Part shown: piece after piece, positions 33,238-44,265 of the stretch
Layout: each line of letters begins with the position of its first letter
How positions within the stretch are numbered: position 1 is the first letter of the stretch
Assembly (NCBI GenBank): GCA_015501075.1
Contig: JADNYJ010000001.1
Location: 310,001 to 374,000 of the forward strand
Length of the DNA: 64,000 nucleotides
Source: Gymnopilus junonius
Lineage: Eukaryota; Basidiomycota; Agaricomycetes; Agaricales; Galerinaceae
Direction: 5' to 3'
Notes under the pieces: generated by a model
The model's database searches: none
Told to the model about the DNA's origin: nothing
The model's input: the letters and a program-made list of their open reading frames with translations, nothing else
Position numbers and translations under genes: made by a program

Positions 33238-35217
33238 TTATTTCTTTGGGGATTGCACGTTGTCACGGTCGAACCCGAGCGGGTAAGAAGATAGATCGCT
33301 AGTAAGAGCAAGTGTATCAAGACTGGCACGCTGGCGGCCAACGAATGTAGAGGGAGGGGGAGCGCGATCTGCGGTCGGTTCCGCCTCGATTTGGAAAGGG
33401 AAAGATCCCAATCCCGAAGACGCAGTCGACAGCTGTGAACCGGTTGAGAGACCCAGCGTACGTCGGTCCGGAGGCAGGGGAAGTGGCCCATCCACGTCAT
33501 CATTCTGGGTGGAGGTAGGTGCCTTGTCAGATTCTGCCGTGAAAGACTGATGACTGAGCGGTGAAGGCGGGGCTACGACAAACGTGTGTTGATGCAGAGG
33601 GGAACTGGAGCTACTAAATGATTGCTGAGCGAGTGGGGATACGGGGGGCGATCTTATCGGCCTGTCTGAGATAGGTGAGGGCGGAACGAAAGGAAATGAC
33701 TCCAGAATAGAATCTGCACGTGTGGAAGTGGCCGAAACGACGGAGGATCCGGAAATGCGTCTTTTATCGAGGCCCTGAGCCTGAGCTTGCGCTTGAGCAT
33801 GGGCGAGGGCTCGTTGTTGTTGTTCTTGTAAGGTGCTGGCACCACCAGGGGGCGTTACAAGCCTACCCATGGTAGTTCTATAAGAATTCGCACTTGCTGG
33901 AGACTTCAACCCAACATTAACGCGTGTTGCGCTGGCAATATCTACGACAGACCCTGCCTGAGTTGCCATGCTAGATGGACGACTCTGATCAACGGTTTGT
34001 GAAAATGGCCGATTCGGACCTGCAAGCCACTTTATATTTGCATTTTCCTCCTGAGTGAGGCGGCCGAACGTTGTTGTAGAATGAGAGGGAGAGGCGCTAT
34101 AATTTCCGTCTGTGGACATATTTTCGTCACTAAAAGGATCGTTGCTTTCAGGGCCTTCGTTAGCTTCTTTGAGCACATCAGCAGGACCAAACGAGGTAGA
34201 CGCCAAAGGCGACTTGTTGACCGGTCTCGAGTAAGCCGGGGGCTTCAAGCCATCGTTTGGAGAGGTAAGCGAACCAGCACTGATAACTTCGGCTTTCACA
34301 ACGCCCAGGACCTGACGAACGGCACCTTTGGAAGATGTCATTATCATGGGTGCTTCATTCAAAAAATCACTCGAATAGCTGGCGCTAGACATATACGAGT
34401 TCCTGGACATGCCAGACACGCCTGAGCGTGTTGACCGAGTATAACCACTTGTTGACCGAAGGTTATCATGAGAGACATTGACATGATCAAGGTTCAGATT
34501 GAGCTCGGGGCTTCGGGCAGGACGAACTGGTTGAGAAGAAGTGGAAGACGGGAGAGTGTGCGATTCAGAATGAGTAGCGGACAACCGATGTTGCTCGGCT
34601 GGAACCAAAGCGATGGGTATAACGTTGGTCCCTTCAGTGCCTGCAGTTTGGATAGAGTTTGTATCATCGAAGGGATTCGTCTGGGGAGGATGAAAGCCTT
34701 GAGGAGGATGGGAGGAAGAAGCTTGGGCGTGTGGATCGAGGTCAATGGTGGTATCAGAAGAATTTGTGTACACCCTGATAGTACTTAGTTCTGATGGGGG
34801 TTTTTCCGTGGGATTGGGACGATTTAATACGGTTTCAGCTGGTGCAGGAATATCCTTGGCTTCACGGGCGCTTGCAAGTGCTTTGCGAAGGAGAGACCTC
34901 TTACGATACCGAAGGAAAAGTACAATTGAAATGGCAAGGAAGATGACGGCGCCTACGATGCCCCCAGCAAGTGCGCCCTTGCTGACTCCGCCGCCAGACG
35001 AGTGGGAAGCACCTTGGGCGACGCATGTGTTTGAGCCGCAGTTGTTGCAACCCCTGATAAGAGTCGTAAGATAAGGTGATGACAAAGAAGATGGAGAGTG
35101 AACGTACCTGCTAATCCTGATGCATAGCTCATTCGGTGCGCACGAACACGGGGCAGGATCGGGACAAGTCAAGATGCAATCGCTGGACTGTCTGGGGTAA
35201 AGGGCATCTGCTACCAT
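33238..35217 (-). CDS. OPY2: Opy2-type membrane anchor with N-terminal Cys-rich domain
   Basis: The N-terminus is a compact cysteine domain: CILTCPDPAPCSCAPNELC, then, after a 54 nt intron (35054-35107), ISRGCNNCGSNTCV. One membrane helix follows (ALAGGIVGAVIFLAISIVLF) with a basic stop-transfer (RYRKRSLLRKAL). The rest is a long Ser/Pro/Thr-rich cytoplasmic tail with short dispersed motifs. This matches the Opy2 family: in budding yeast Opy2 anchors Ste50 at the plasma membrane for the HOG and filamentous-growth MAPK routes. There is no cleaved signal peptide, so the single helix would set the topology. The tail shows SHQSFTAESDK and HQHTFVVAPPSP near the end; the chain stops at 33238. The ATG at 35217 is 219 bp from the divergent CAF16 start. 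Its role in this fungus is inferred from yeast. Confidence 0.82.
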   Translation of the reverse strand: MVADALYPRQSSDCILTCPDPAPCSCAPNELCIRISRYVHSPSSLSSPYLTTLIRGCNNCGSNTCVAQGASHSSGGGVSKGALAGGIVGAVIFLAISIVLFLRYRKRSLLRKALASAREAKDIPAPAETVLNRPNPTEKPPSELSTIRVYTNSSDTTIDLDPHAQASSSHPPQGFHPPQTNPFDDTNSIQTAGTEGTNVIPIALVPAEQHRLSATHSESHTLPSSTSSQPVRPARSPELNLNLDHVNVSHDNLRSTSGYTRSTRSGVSGMSRNSYMSSASYSSDFLNEAPMIMTSSKGAVRQVLGVVKAEVISAGSLTSPNDGLKPPAYSRPVNKSPLASTSFGPADVLKEANEGPESNDPFSDENMSTDGNYSASPSHSTTTFGRLTQEENANIKWLAGPNRPFSQTVDQSRPSSMATQAGSVVDIASATRVNVGLKSPASANSYRTTMGRLVTPPGGASTLQEQQQRALAHAQAQAQAQGLDKRRISGSSVVSATSTRADSILESFPFVPPSPISDRPIRSPPVSPLAQQSFSSSSSPLHQHTFVVAPPSPLSHQSFTAESDKAPTSTQNDDVDGPLPLPPDRRTLGLSTGSQLSTASSGLGSFPFQIEAEPTADRAPPPSTFVGRQRASLDTLALTSDLSSYPLGFDRDNVQSPKK

Positions 35218-35436
35218 TGGAAAAACAAAAGAATGTGAGGTGCAAAATCTAGAGAAGAGAAGGAAGGACGGAGGAGTCGATGGCGGCCTCCAGGTTGCGG
35301 TGAGAAAGAAGATGGTAACGAGCTCGAGTGCTGCGTTTCACGATCGTGGGAATATACGGCAGATCGAATGCACCGCATCATCCGACTTATTTACATAATA
35401 CTCATTGAGTAGCGCTTAGCTAATTGTCCCTGCTTG

Positions 35437-36655
35437 ATGTCTGCTCTCCCCGCAATATCCGCCGCCCACTTGACTTATTCCTATAACTCCTTCTCACCCC
35501 CTTCACTCGTTGATGTAAATTTAAGTCTTCCCCCGGGCTCACGTACTATCCTCATTGGCGCCAATGGAGGTTTGCCAGCCTTTTGGTCCTTTCGTCCATC
35601 CATTCCCCTGATAGTCCTTCAGCCGGCAAGTCCACTTTACTTCAAATTCTGGCGGGAAAGAAGCTAGTCAGCATCAACAATGCCGATGTTACAATCAAAG
35701 GCCGGGATGTCTTTAGAAACTCTCCTTCTGGTGTGACATTTTTGGGTACTGAATGGTTCGTTGCAGGCCTGCCAGGTTTCACATATTTTAGCTGAGTCTG
35801 TTCATATATCAGGGCTATGAATCCAGTCGTCCGCGGAGACATTGTTGTATCTGCATTTTTAGATTCTGTTGGAGGTTATAGACACAAAGAAAGAAGAGAT
35901 CATCTCCTTGATATCCTAGACGTCGATTTGGATTGGCACATGCACCAGATATCTGATGGAGAGCGTCGTAGAGTGCAGCTTTGCTTCGGCCTCATGGTTC
36001 CGTGGGATGTGCTATTGCTGGACGAGGTTAGGCGCATCGGACCAAAATCTGTCATGTTATCTTTGATCTCTTCTTTAGGTCACTGTGGACCTTGACGTTC
36101 TAGTAAGGGACGACTTGCTTAATTTCCTCAAAAAAGACAGTGAGGAAAGAGGGGCGACGATACTCTGTAAGCAAGTTCTCTTATTATCTGGCTACCAGAC
36201 TCTATATTTCCCCTATTTTTAACTTTTAAGATGCGACCCATATTTTTGATGGCTTGAATGATTTTCCAACCCACATTGCGCATATGCGATTCGGAACCTT
36301 CGTAACCCCTCCTACGATTTGGAATCCTCATCAAACGAAATTTCTTTCTATAAACAATTTGACACAAATCACATTATATGATGTTGCCCTCCAATGGTTG
36401 AAAGAGGACAGGGACCATCGACTCAGTCTTGAGAGACAAGGGAAGAAGATTACACGAGGCGCGCGTAGAGACGAGGTCGAACAACTTCTAACTCCAAGTG
36501 CTTTGAACTGACTGCTGATTGTGGTCTCTCATTATCTGACAGACAATCCCTACCGACTCGGAAATATTCTATAGAAAGTAAGGCTTATGCTATCATTGTG
36601 TATTTTTGATTAATGAGTGTCGTTCGGATCTTGCAGATATGACTATAGTCACTAA
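35437..36655 (+). CDS. CAF16: CAF16-like soluble ABC-family ATPase
   Basis: A small, non-membrane ABC protein. The N-terminus reads [17 protein letters not shown], then [15 protein letters not shown], and an intron (about 35572-35622) splits Walker A, GANGAGKSTLL. The Q-loop region is VTFLGTEW; the signature is [11 protein letters not shown] instead of LSGGQ; Walker B is [16 protein letters not shown]; the H-loop is [13 protein letters not shown]. The C-terminal arm includes [18 protein letters not shown]. Two small final exons join as RRDE to [12 protein letters not shown] to YDYSH, with stop at 36653-36655; reading straight through instead ends at 36511. In yeast Caf16 is linked to the CCR4-NOT complex and Mediator. 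This version keeps the family's variant signature. The donor before the penultimate exon (gag|gtcgaa) is not strong, so that join is the least certain. Confidence 0.88.
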
Positions 36656-36901
36656 ATTGGTTATTGCGCGTACAGCCTTTTTTATGCTAGGGCCATACGC
36701 GAATAAACTCCCTTTATATGGGACCTTATTGCTGATAAGTAGATTTTATAGATACAAGCTTAAAGACTGTATGTGGGATTCTTGAATTGTGGAATGGTAT
36801 TAGTACTCCATGTTGCAAGTTGTAAGTACAGATATATGCGTTACGTAATGTAGGCAATTCCTTCAAATTCTAACTTCCATCTACCACACACCTTCATCTC
36901 C

Positions 36902-38688
36902 ATGCCTGCTCCTGAAATTATTGATCTGACATCGCCTTATGCCACGGATGTTGAAGATCTGACTCCTGGAATTGAGCCTCATTTGTTTCGCAAACAAGAA
37001 TCACGGAAGAGACGGAAGAGAAAACCAAAAGGCAATCCATCAGCTACCAATCATCAGTCCCGCCAGAATTCTCCCGGTTTTCAGATCGACTCAACTCCTT
37101 CGAGAAAGCGCAAGCGACCTGAAGGTCCATCGGATGTCTCCAAAAATTGCAGCGATACCGAATGCCCCAATATATTCTTCATTGACCTGAGCCCGGCCAC
37201 TCTCCCTTCTACGCACCAATTTGTCAATGAGACTCTCAGCGAAGAAAAACAGACAATAGAGAAACTTCTTGTGCCTCCTCATGTCACTGTACTAGGGAGT
37301 ACGCCTGTGGAGATTATAGCTCAGCATTTGCCGAGCGAAGACGACGATGATTTTATTGATTACTTAGACTACGAAGATACGAGGGTATGTCAGCTCTGAA
37401 GCCTGCGCTCACTACGCTCTGATCTTATATGCAAAATAGCCCAGCCACCGATATTATGATGATTTTTCTAGTGATACTGCCATCATCAATAGGACTGTTT
37501 GCAAGAATTGCGGTGCGGAAGGGCAACATAAGACTTCAGCCTGCCCTGTTCAAATCGTGAGTCAATGCTTTCTTCCTACCTCTATTCTTCTAGTCATCAT
37601 TACACCAGTGTCTGACTTGCGGTGTCCGCGATGAACACTCCACTCGGTCCTGTCCCATCAGCAAAGTCTGCTTTACATGCGGCATGAAGGGGCACATCAA
37701 CGCCGTAGGTTTTGTTCTTTTGCAATCCTTCACCTTTTTCTTAGCGCAAGAAGAATTGCCCTAACAGACGTTCGGCACACGCTCTCATGATTGGTCAAGG
37801 AAACGAATGCGATAGATGTTCATCTTCTCGTCATAAAACCAATGTACGCTTCCTCTTGATCTCGCTAGCGCTTACCTTATTCATCTATGGTTAGGAATGT
37901 CCAACGTTATGGCGTTTATACAAATATTTCACCGTTGAAGAGCGAGACCGCATAATTAGCATACGAAAGTCCAAGAAAGATTTTCAACTCGGTCAAGGAG
38001 GTGAAGGCTATGTTGCAGATGATGAATGGTGCTATAACTGCGGAAGTTATGGGCACTGGGGAGACGTTCGTTCACATTGCCGCTCATACTTCAGTACCAG
38101 TCTTGAGTTAATCTTGTTTAGGATTGTCGTGACCTGACACCGGCCCATTCCCCTGAAGAGTTCTCGGCGTTCAGCAATTTCAACATTACGACTGGCCCTT
38201 TCTATGATTCATCAAAAGAGGCAAATTTTTCTTCTACAAGGTCGCGCAGGGAGGACCGTAAACCTTCTGCTGCTTCAAACTGGGAGAAAGATGTTCCCAG
38301 TCATGTCGGTCGTCAAGGTAGAATGAAATCCAGGGCAACATTGGAACAGCAGGCTCGACGAATGGAAGATAACACGGAGGATTGGTTCCGAACGACGGAC
38401 AAACGCAATGAACCTCAGCCCACTAGACGAAAGGAACCCAGGGCAATTAAATTCGGAAAGCTTTCTCTCGGAGCAAGCTCGCATACTACGACGACTAGTC
38501 CTCCTAGTTTGATGGAGCGAATCGGAGATTTTCATCGAACAGATATGCAAAGAACTGTAGAGAGCAGACCTGACAATTCCACCAGAAGAAGTTACAAACA
38601 TGAAGAAAGGCGTTCTTCGGATAGGTCTGGAAATTGGCCTCGACACGTTGCTACTGGACCCCGTTATAGAGGTGGTTATTCAAGATAA
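36902..38688 (+). CDS. AIR1/AIR2-like zinc-knuckle protein (TRAMP complex subunit)
   Basis: The protein starts MPAPEIIDLTSPYATDVEDL and has a basic patch (RKRRKRKPKG) likely to be a nuclear signal. Five zinc knuckles follow across several introns: CKNCGAEGQHKTSAC, CLTCGVRDEHSTRSC, CFTCGMKGHINARKKNC, CDRCSSSRHKTNEC and CYNCGSYGHWGDDC. LWRLYKYFTVEERDRIISI between knuckles four and five is typical of Air proteins, which bind RNA and the Trf4/5 poly(A) polymerase for nuclear RNA surveillance with the exosome. The C-terminal 170 residues are Arg/Ser/Glu-rich and end GPRYRGGYSR. The number and order of knuckles separate it from the CNBP-like gene at 1953. The ATG at 36902 is the first in frame. Confidence 0.88.
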
Positions 38689-38960
38689 TGTGGCCCATGT
38701 AAGAGACTGGACGTTTACGTTGAGAATATATAACCCTGAACCTTTAAGGACCAGTTAAGCTTGAGTGAAGATGAAGGTGACGATCACTGAACTTTATTGA
38801 GGACAGTACATACATGAGCGGACTTCGAATAGACATTCTTTGAATTTCTTTCAGCTGCGTGTGGCCTTCAAAGTTGCAGTGAACGTCACGACAGCAACTA
38901 ATTGGCCTCCCTTCTTTCCTTGTCTTTGTTCACTCGCAGGTTACCCTTCCCTCTCTACCA

Positions 38961-39856
38961 ATGGATAAACGTCAAGATAGTAATACACGACCTCCCACTA
39001 GGCAGCCTCAGCACGACTCCCAGAGCCAGGCACATGACAGCATACTTGCCCGTACCGCAGTTTCTCTCGAGTACGCCTCTTTGAGGAATTCTGGACATTG
39101 CCCCCTGGGTATATACATTGTCCCGACGTCTACCAACATACTAGTGTGGGATGCTGTATTTTTCGTTCATCAGGGTCGGTTCGCTGCTGCACTCTATTCC
39201 TAGCATTGATTAGTCCTTCCCAGGTTATTATGCAGATTCGATTCTCAAATTCCGTCTAACATTTCCCAAGAACTATCCTGAGAGTGCCCCTGCTGTTGAT
39301 TTTATAACCGACGTCTTTCACCCGTTAATTTCTCAGAGGGGCTCTTTCAATCTTAGTCCTCGATTCCGGCCATGGAGGTACTAGTATCAATATTCCGCAG
39401 ATAACGAGGCGAACCTGAGACCATCATTAGAGCGCGAGAGCACCATGTTTTCGACGTCCTACATTGGATCAAGGTGGCCTTTAAGAAACATGCCTTAGAC
39501 CATTTTCAAGAGTCAGAATGTTCTAATAAAGAAGCCTATCGGTTCGTGTCTCTTGTCCTTTCTGCCATATCAAGCTCACAATATTAATCAAGCCTGTGAG
39601 ATCCTTCCTCTACCACTCGTTAATTGAACACTTACGGGCTTACAGCTATCACGAATCCACGCAGTCCTTCGCGGCACTTGCCAGACAATCAGCTTCATTA
39701 TCACGATCTGAATCAGCCTTATTCGAGCTAGACCATCCCTCTCCAATTTCCAATGTCGGAACAGAAATTGCTTTCCGCAAAATGAATGCCGACCAACTTG
39801 CTAAGGAGAGATCTAAACTTGGGTTGGCTGCATGGCAGGATGAAAGATCGCCTTGA
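38961..39856 (+). CDS. AKTIP/FTS-like catalytically inactive E2 variant
   Basis: The chain starts MDKRQDSNTRPPTRQPQHD and has the E2-like fold: SLEYASLRNSGHCPLGIYIV, ILVWDAVFFVHQG, then YYADSILKFRLTFPKNYPE and SAPAVDFITDVFHPLISQRG. At the place where E2 enzymes have HPN and the catalytic Cys, this protein has FHPLISQRGSFNLSPRFRPW and no Cys. That replacement and the EHHVFDVLHWIKVAFKKHAL helix are those of AKTIP/FTS, which binds Hook and FHIP in the FHF adaptor that links early endosomes to dynein. The C-terminal part has SQSFAALARQSASLSRSESA. The frame stops at 39854-39856. Five short exons are needed. A general UEV protein is an alternative, but the AKTIP motifs are specific. Confidence 0.82.
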
Positions 39857-39934
39857 GGCTGTCATACAGTACCTTTAGTAGTGGTAAATAAAATGATATG
39901 TTGTGTGATGATGGTCTACATGTGGTATCTATGG

Positions 39935-42900
39935 CTAATCCGCGTTTGTAATGTCGACAGGAGAGGTTAATGGCAAAAGCGGTGCGTCAATGGTCTCAAA
40001 GGGCACTCCGGGTACGGTATCGTCCTCCTGGTTGTTTCAAAGTTACTTTAGCCTCGATAACGCGATGGGCAAATACGATTCAATGTTTACCTCTGTCAGC
40101 CTATTAAAATGTTTGGACAACTTCTCAATGACAAGGCTGTAAGGTAAGTGTTGCGTCAGTTTCCTGTGGAAGGCAAATATTAGACAATTGCCTTGAATAG
40201 ACAAAAGTTGCTTACCTTCGTGGTTGAACGTTAAGGGAGTGGCGGGCGTCCAATGTGGAATCAAGAACATTTGATGAATGGGCACCTTCGCTCAAAGAAA
40301 GCTTGATAGAGTACTCTTTGTCAGAATTTCCCCGGCCATGATTCCTCTCATAAAGCTCGAAGGTTATATGGGACTGGATAAGAGGATAAGAATAGCAATT
40401 CAAAAACAAGACAGCAAACATACTGCATAATCTAGTTCAGGGATTCGACGATTCGCAATGGGCAATCCAGAAAATAGTACAAGATTGACAAGTGTATGTA
40501 TATGGCTCTCTTTGGTGAAATAGAGTGTCAGGGAACTTTCGCCGTTATTCCGCGCGGCTTCCAAGTCTGATACTACGTTGCGCAATAGCGGCAGTGAAGT
40601 GAGGACGCCTATCTCTTCTCTATCGCAGGTTAGAATTTTGTAATGAGTTGACTTCAAATAAAACTTACTTTTCCTCGGGTTCAATCCCATATTCTTGCGG
40701 AGCCACTAAGTCGAATAAAGCCTTCGCTCGACCATACAGTTCATGAATTCTGCGATCTTGAGGAGGCTGATGTGGGTCTGTGCAGCCTTGTTCGTCGAAT
40801 ATGGCAAATAAAAATGTCCTGTGGTGTAGGGCACAGTATTTGATCGTATCATATAACTCGGAAACCTGATTGCAGGTGAAATGGGCTTATTAACAGAAAA
40901 ATCGGGGAAAAGAACCTACGCGAGAAGGATCAAATTTCTTTTGCTCTACATCGCAGAAATCTTCAAAGAGCTTCTCCCACCTTTCACGAAAGAGCCACGG
41001 TTCGTCCCCGCAACACCTTTATAAATGTATTCAGGCCACAAAATTGCAATTCGAAGAGGAGACAAGTACCATCGTTCTTGAATCTTGTCCACATCCAGGG
41101 TTTCAAAGTTATGCCGCATTATATCTCTAAAAGAGCTGAGAAGTTCTATGACTTCCTGAGAACAGAGGCGTCAAGTTGCAGCCGCATACTTTCCAGGAGG
41201 AACATACCTTGACTACTTCTACTGGTTCCTTCTTCATACTCTTAGGCCAGGTCAATTCGGGTCTCTTTTCTGATTCACCTGGACGCAATAAAATTTTGAG
41301 GCGTTTTTTCACATCATCCATAAGATCCTTTGCAGCATTGGAGTCATCTAAGAGGTCCTTCCGCACGATTAACTTGAGAGGCGCTTGATTAGGTTGCTGT
41401 TGTTGCATCTGGGGAAGATTCTTGTTAATGAAACCATTATTCTTGCTGTCTCCACGAGATGAATTGGAAGATGGAACCGAATAGCTTGGATGTTCGGGGT
41501 CTAACAAAGCAGCGGCAAATATTTCTGCTGACGCGATAACACGCCTTTCGGATGAGGTAAAAATCTAGCCAACAAATCTATCATTTATGCCGCACGGAAG
41601 AGAAGTATTTAACACATACCTTAACGTTGTGGAGGACCTCTTTGTCTAGACAGACAGATAAGCTTCCGAGTTCATTCAACGAAATCGGATTATCGCACTC
41701 ATGATAGAAATATCTTTCTTCAAGTTTTCGCCTAAATCTCGCGACTGGTACCTGGCAGAATGAGTGAACTGAAAGGGGGTAATCTTTAATACTCCAAATA
41801 TTGGAAGCCAAAAACAAGCAAACTTGCCTCGCCACCCCATTTGAATACCAATGTTAACTTCGTAAGCTTTCGGACTTGTCCGAATTGTCGCTTAGAGTAT
41901 ACAGGCTTTAATTGAGCCTTCGTCCCAGGTAGATCAATCTTGCTAAAAAGTGCATTGCTCAGTTGCGTTAATTTGTTCAGCTCTTCTCCATCCGCCCCAA
42001 GGTTTCGAGCCTCTTCGATAGCCGTGGCGATCCAGCTTAGTTGTTCCTTCTCTCGCAGAATGATCTCTTCTGTTTCTCCATTCAATAGAGTGACGAAAGG
42101 TTGGGTCCACGGCTCTCCAATAGGAAAATTGAATTTTAGTTTTTGCTGGTAGGAGGTATTAGAAAAGGTATAGACGGGGGGAGATGCTCGGAACCTTAGG
42201 AGTGCGATCGGCATGACGGAAAACGGTGACATTGGCTTTTAATAGCCAAGTGGGAGCTTCTTGGGAGGCAGTATGTGCGGCCGGTAGTGGGCGTTCAATT
42301 GAAGAGGATACTCGCATACACAAAGCTGCCAAAATATCTGCGGCCTTGTCTGATAGAAGGATTTAAGTCCGCAAGCAAAATAAAGAGACGGGAATAAGCT
42401 ACCGTAGTAGGTTTCGTTCCCTTTTACGAAACTCCAACCGTTCACGTCGATAACCTGACTTTTGCGGCCATTTTCACAACGAAGCATGTCAAACCCGCAC
42501 ACGCGTTGTCCAAAGCCTTCACATATTTTATCCGCCCAAGATTTTTCTTCATCTGTCAGTCGCGTAATAAATCTGAGAAAGGCCGATAAATAAGGTGAAT
42601 CCCAAGGTAATCTACTAATGTATACCGGATTTCCTTTCCTTCCGTATTCCGTCGCACGACACCGTCAACTACGGGAGATTTGCGAGTCTCCGCATGAGTA
42701 TATTCTCGTCCTACAGTGTAAACTTTGATGTCTTCCGAATTATCGACGTCAATGAATTGTTCGTAAATGTACGATCCATCCGTTCGAGGGTGGTTGAGGG
42801 TTGGATCGAGCTCGCTGGATTTGTTTCCCACCTAAACCAATATTAGTGAAGGTAAATACATACATGAAAATGCATACTTTTCTGAACAACCGGCGACCAC

Positions 42901-43709
42901 CGCCTCCTCTGAAATAAATATATACATTGTGGTCCTCGCCGCTAACTGGCTTCTCCACGAAGGGTTTTTCAATGGCTTTGCCATCGACTATAATTGCATT
43001 GCCGTCCTCGCGAAGTGTTACTTCGGGTGTGACATGGAAGCCACCTAGCGCGATGTTCAGTTTATTCTTCATGATTTCGACAAGTTCTGGATCCACTTTG
43101 GGGCCTCCATCTCTTGAAACCTCGACACGCATAGGAGTTGGCACATCAAGATGATCAAGAACCGCACCGACCAGGCGCCTATCCCAAAGTAAAGCCTGAG
43201 GTGCAAGGTCATTGATGCAGAAGGGTTTCCGGAGCTTGACGTAGGATATTGCTTTGTCGAGTGGGAAGTCAGTGGAGAAGAAGGATATAAGCACGTCGCA
43301 TCGCGGCCAGTTTTCGACATCTAAAAGCAGTTGTGGCGTAAAGCAACAGGTAGGGATTACGCAATGACGTACCCTCATCGAGAATTACTTTATCACCGAA
43401 GACCTTTACTTCTATGGCACCCCTTGCTCTTTCGACCAACCTTGTCAGAATTTCTCTCATTGCCTTGCTGCGAGCTTTTATATCCATGGCACAAACACCC
43501 AGGGTGACGGATTTGGGCTGATTATGAACATTCCTAAACTGATTGTCAGACTCTGCTGTAATTGGGTAACTGAACAGGGCATACTTTGAGTCAAGGGTTA
43601 GTGCCAAATCGGAGAATGAGCCCGTTGAGGAAGGAGAGGAAGAACGAGTAATAATTGAATTGGAGAGCTTTTCAGGGGATTGGAGGTGTATTCGGGATTG
43701 ACGATGCAT
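39935..43709 (-). CDS. VIP1: Inositol hexakisphosphate / diphosphoinositol pentakisphosphate kinase VIP1/ASP1
   Basis: This enzyme makes inositol pyrophosphates, signals of phosphate and energy status. The N-terminal ATP-grasp half has [56 protein letters not shown] and [19 protein letters not shown], then [19 protein letters not shown] and [20 protein letters not shown]. The C-terminal half is a histidine phosphatase: [14 protein letters not shown], joining across an intron to [18 protein letters not shown], and later [15 protein letters not shown]. The fungal form RHADRTPK is as in fission yeast Asp1. The last introns join [19 protein letters not shown] to LTE and [20 protein letters not shown], with the stop at 39935-39937, beyond what one frame shows. 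The ATG at 43709 is the first in frame. Confidence 0.93.
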
Positions 43710-44265
43710 CAGAAAGAGGAGACTATTTTTTATCGGACAGTTATTATCTTATCTTGTTTTTGTAGCCAACCCCAAAATGAGGTTTTATCCGAATCTTCCT
43801 AGACGTCTTTGATGGCTCCTATCATCGGTCCAATTTCAACGGATCACGATTTGATGGCCGGAATTTCGAAATGAGGCGGCAATCGAAGTTTAGATTTTCA
43901 GATTGCTTCTCTCTTGAAGCCTTCGCTCTCGTTCTCTCGAAAAAATGAAACGATTAATGTTGAACTAATATCAATCAGAACATATGTGCAGCCCCATATT
44001 CCATTATTTAAAATATTTTGCTGAGGCATCTATGTCGGAATTCAAATGTTCAGACCCCGAAGGAAAGAAGGGTACCGGACCGTTGCGCTAACTTCGTTCA
44101 TGTTGTAATTTCAGGGTCGCGTCGCCACAGGTCCACAATATTAATGGTCATGACATGGTCAACCGCGGACTCCGGCAATGCGATGGATGTCTCCCGTGCT
44201 CATGAATACTTATATATTCCTGTCACTCGCTTTCCTTCTCCCGCTATCAATTTTTCCTTTCCTTC
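43710..44265. other. 556 bp divergent promoter region between VIP1 and the acyl-CoA synthetase gene
   Basis: No gene is visible. It must contain the promoters and leaders of both divergent genes. ccgcggactccgg at 44164-44176 is a CGG-type element of the kind bound by zinc-cluster activators, but one such match is weak evidence. Confidence 0.4.

Noticed and set aside
42180..42240. RHADRTPK instead of RHGDRTPK in the VIP1 phosphatase domain, as a possible inactivating change.
   Set aside because: Fission yeast Asp1 has the same form and is active, so this is the normal fungal variant.
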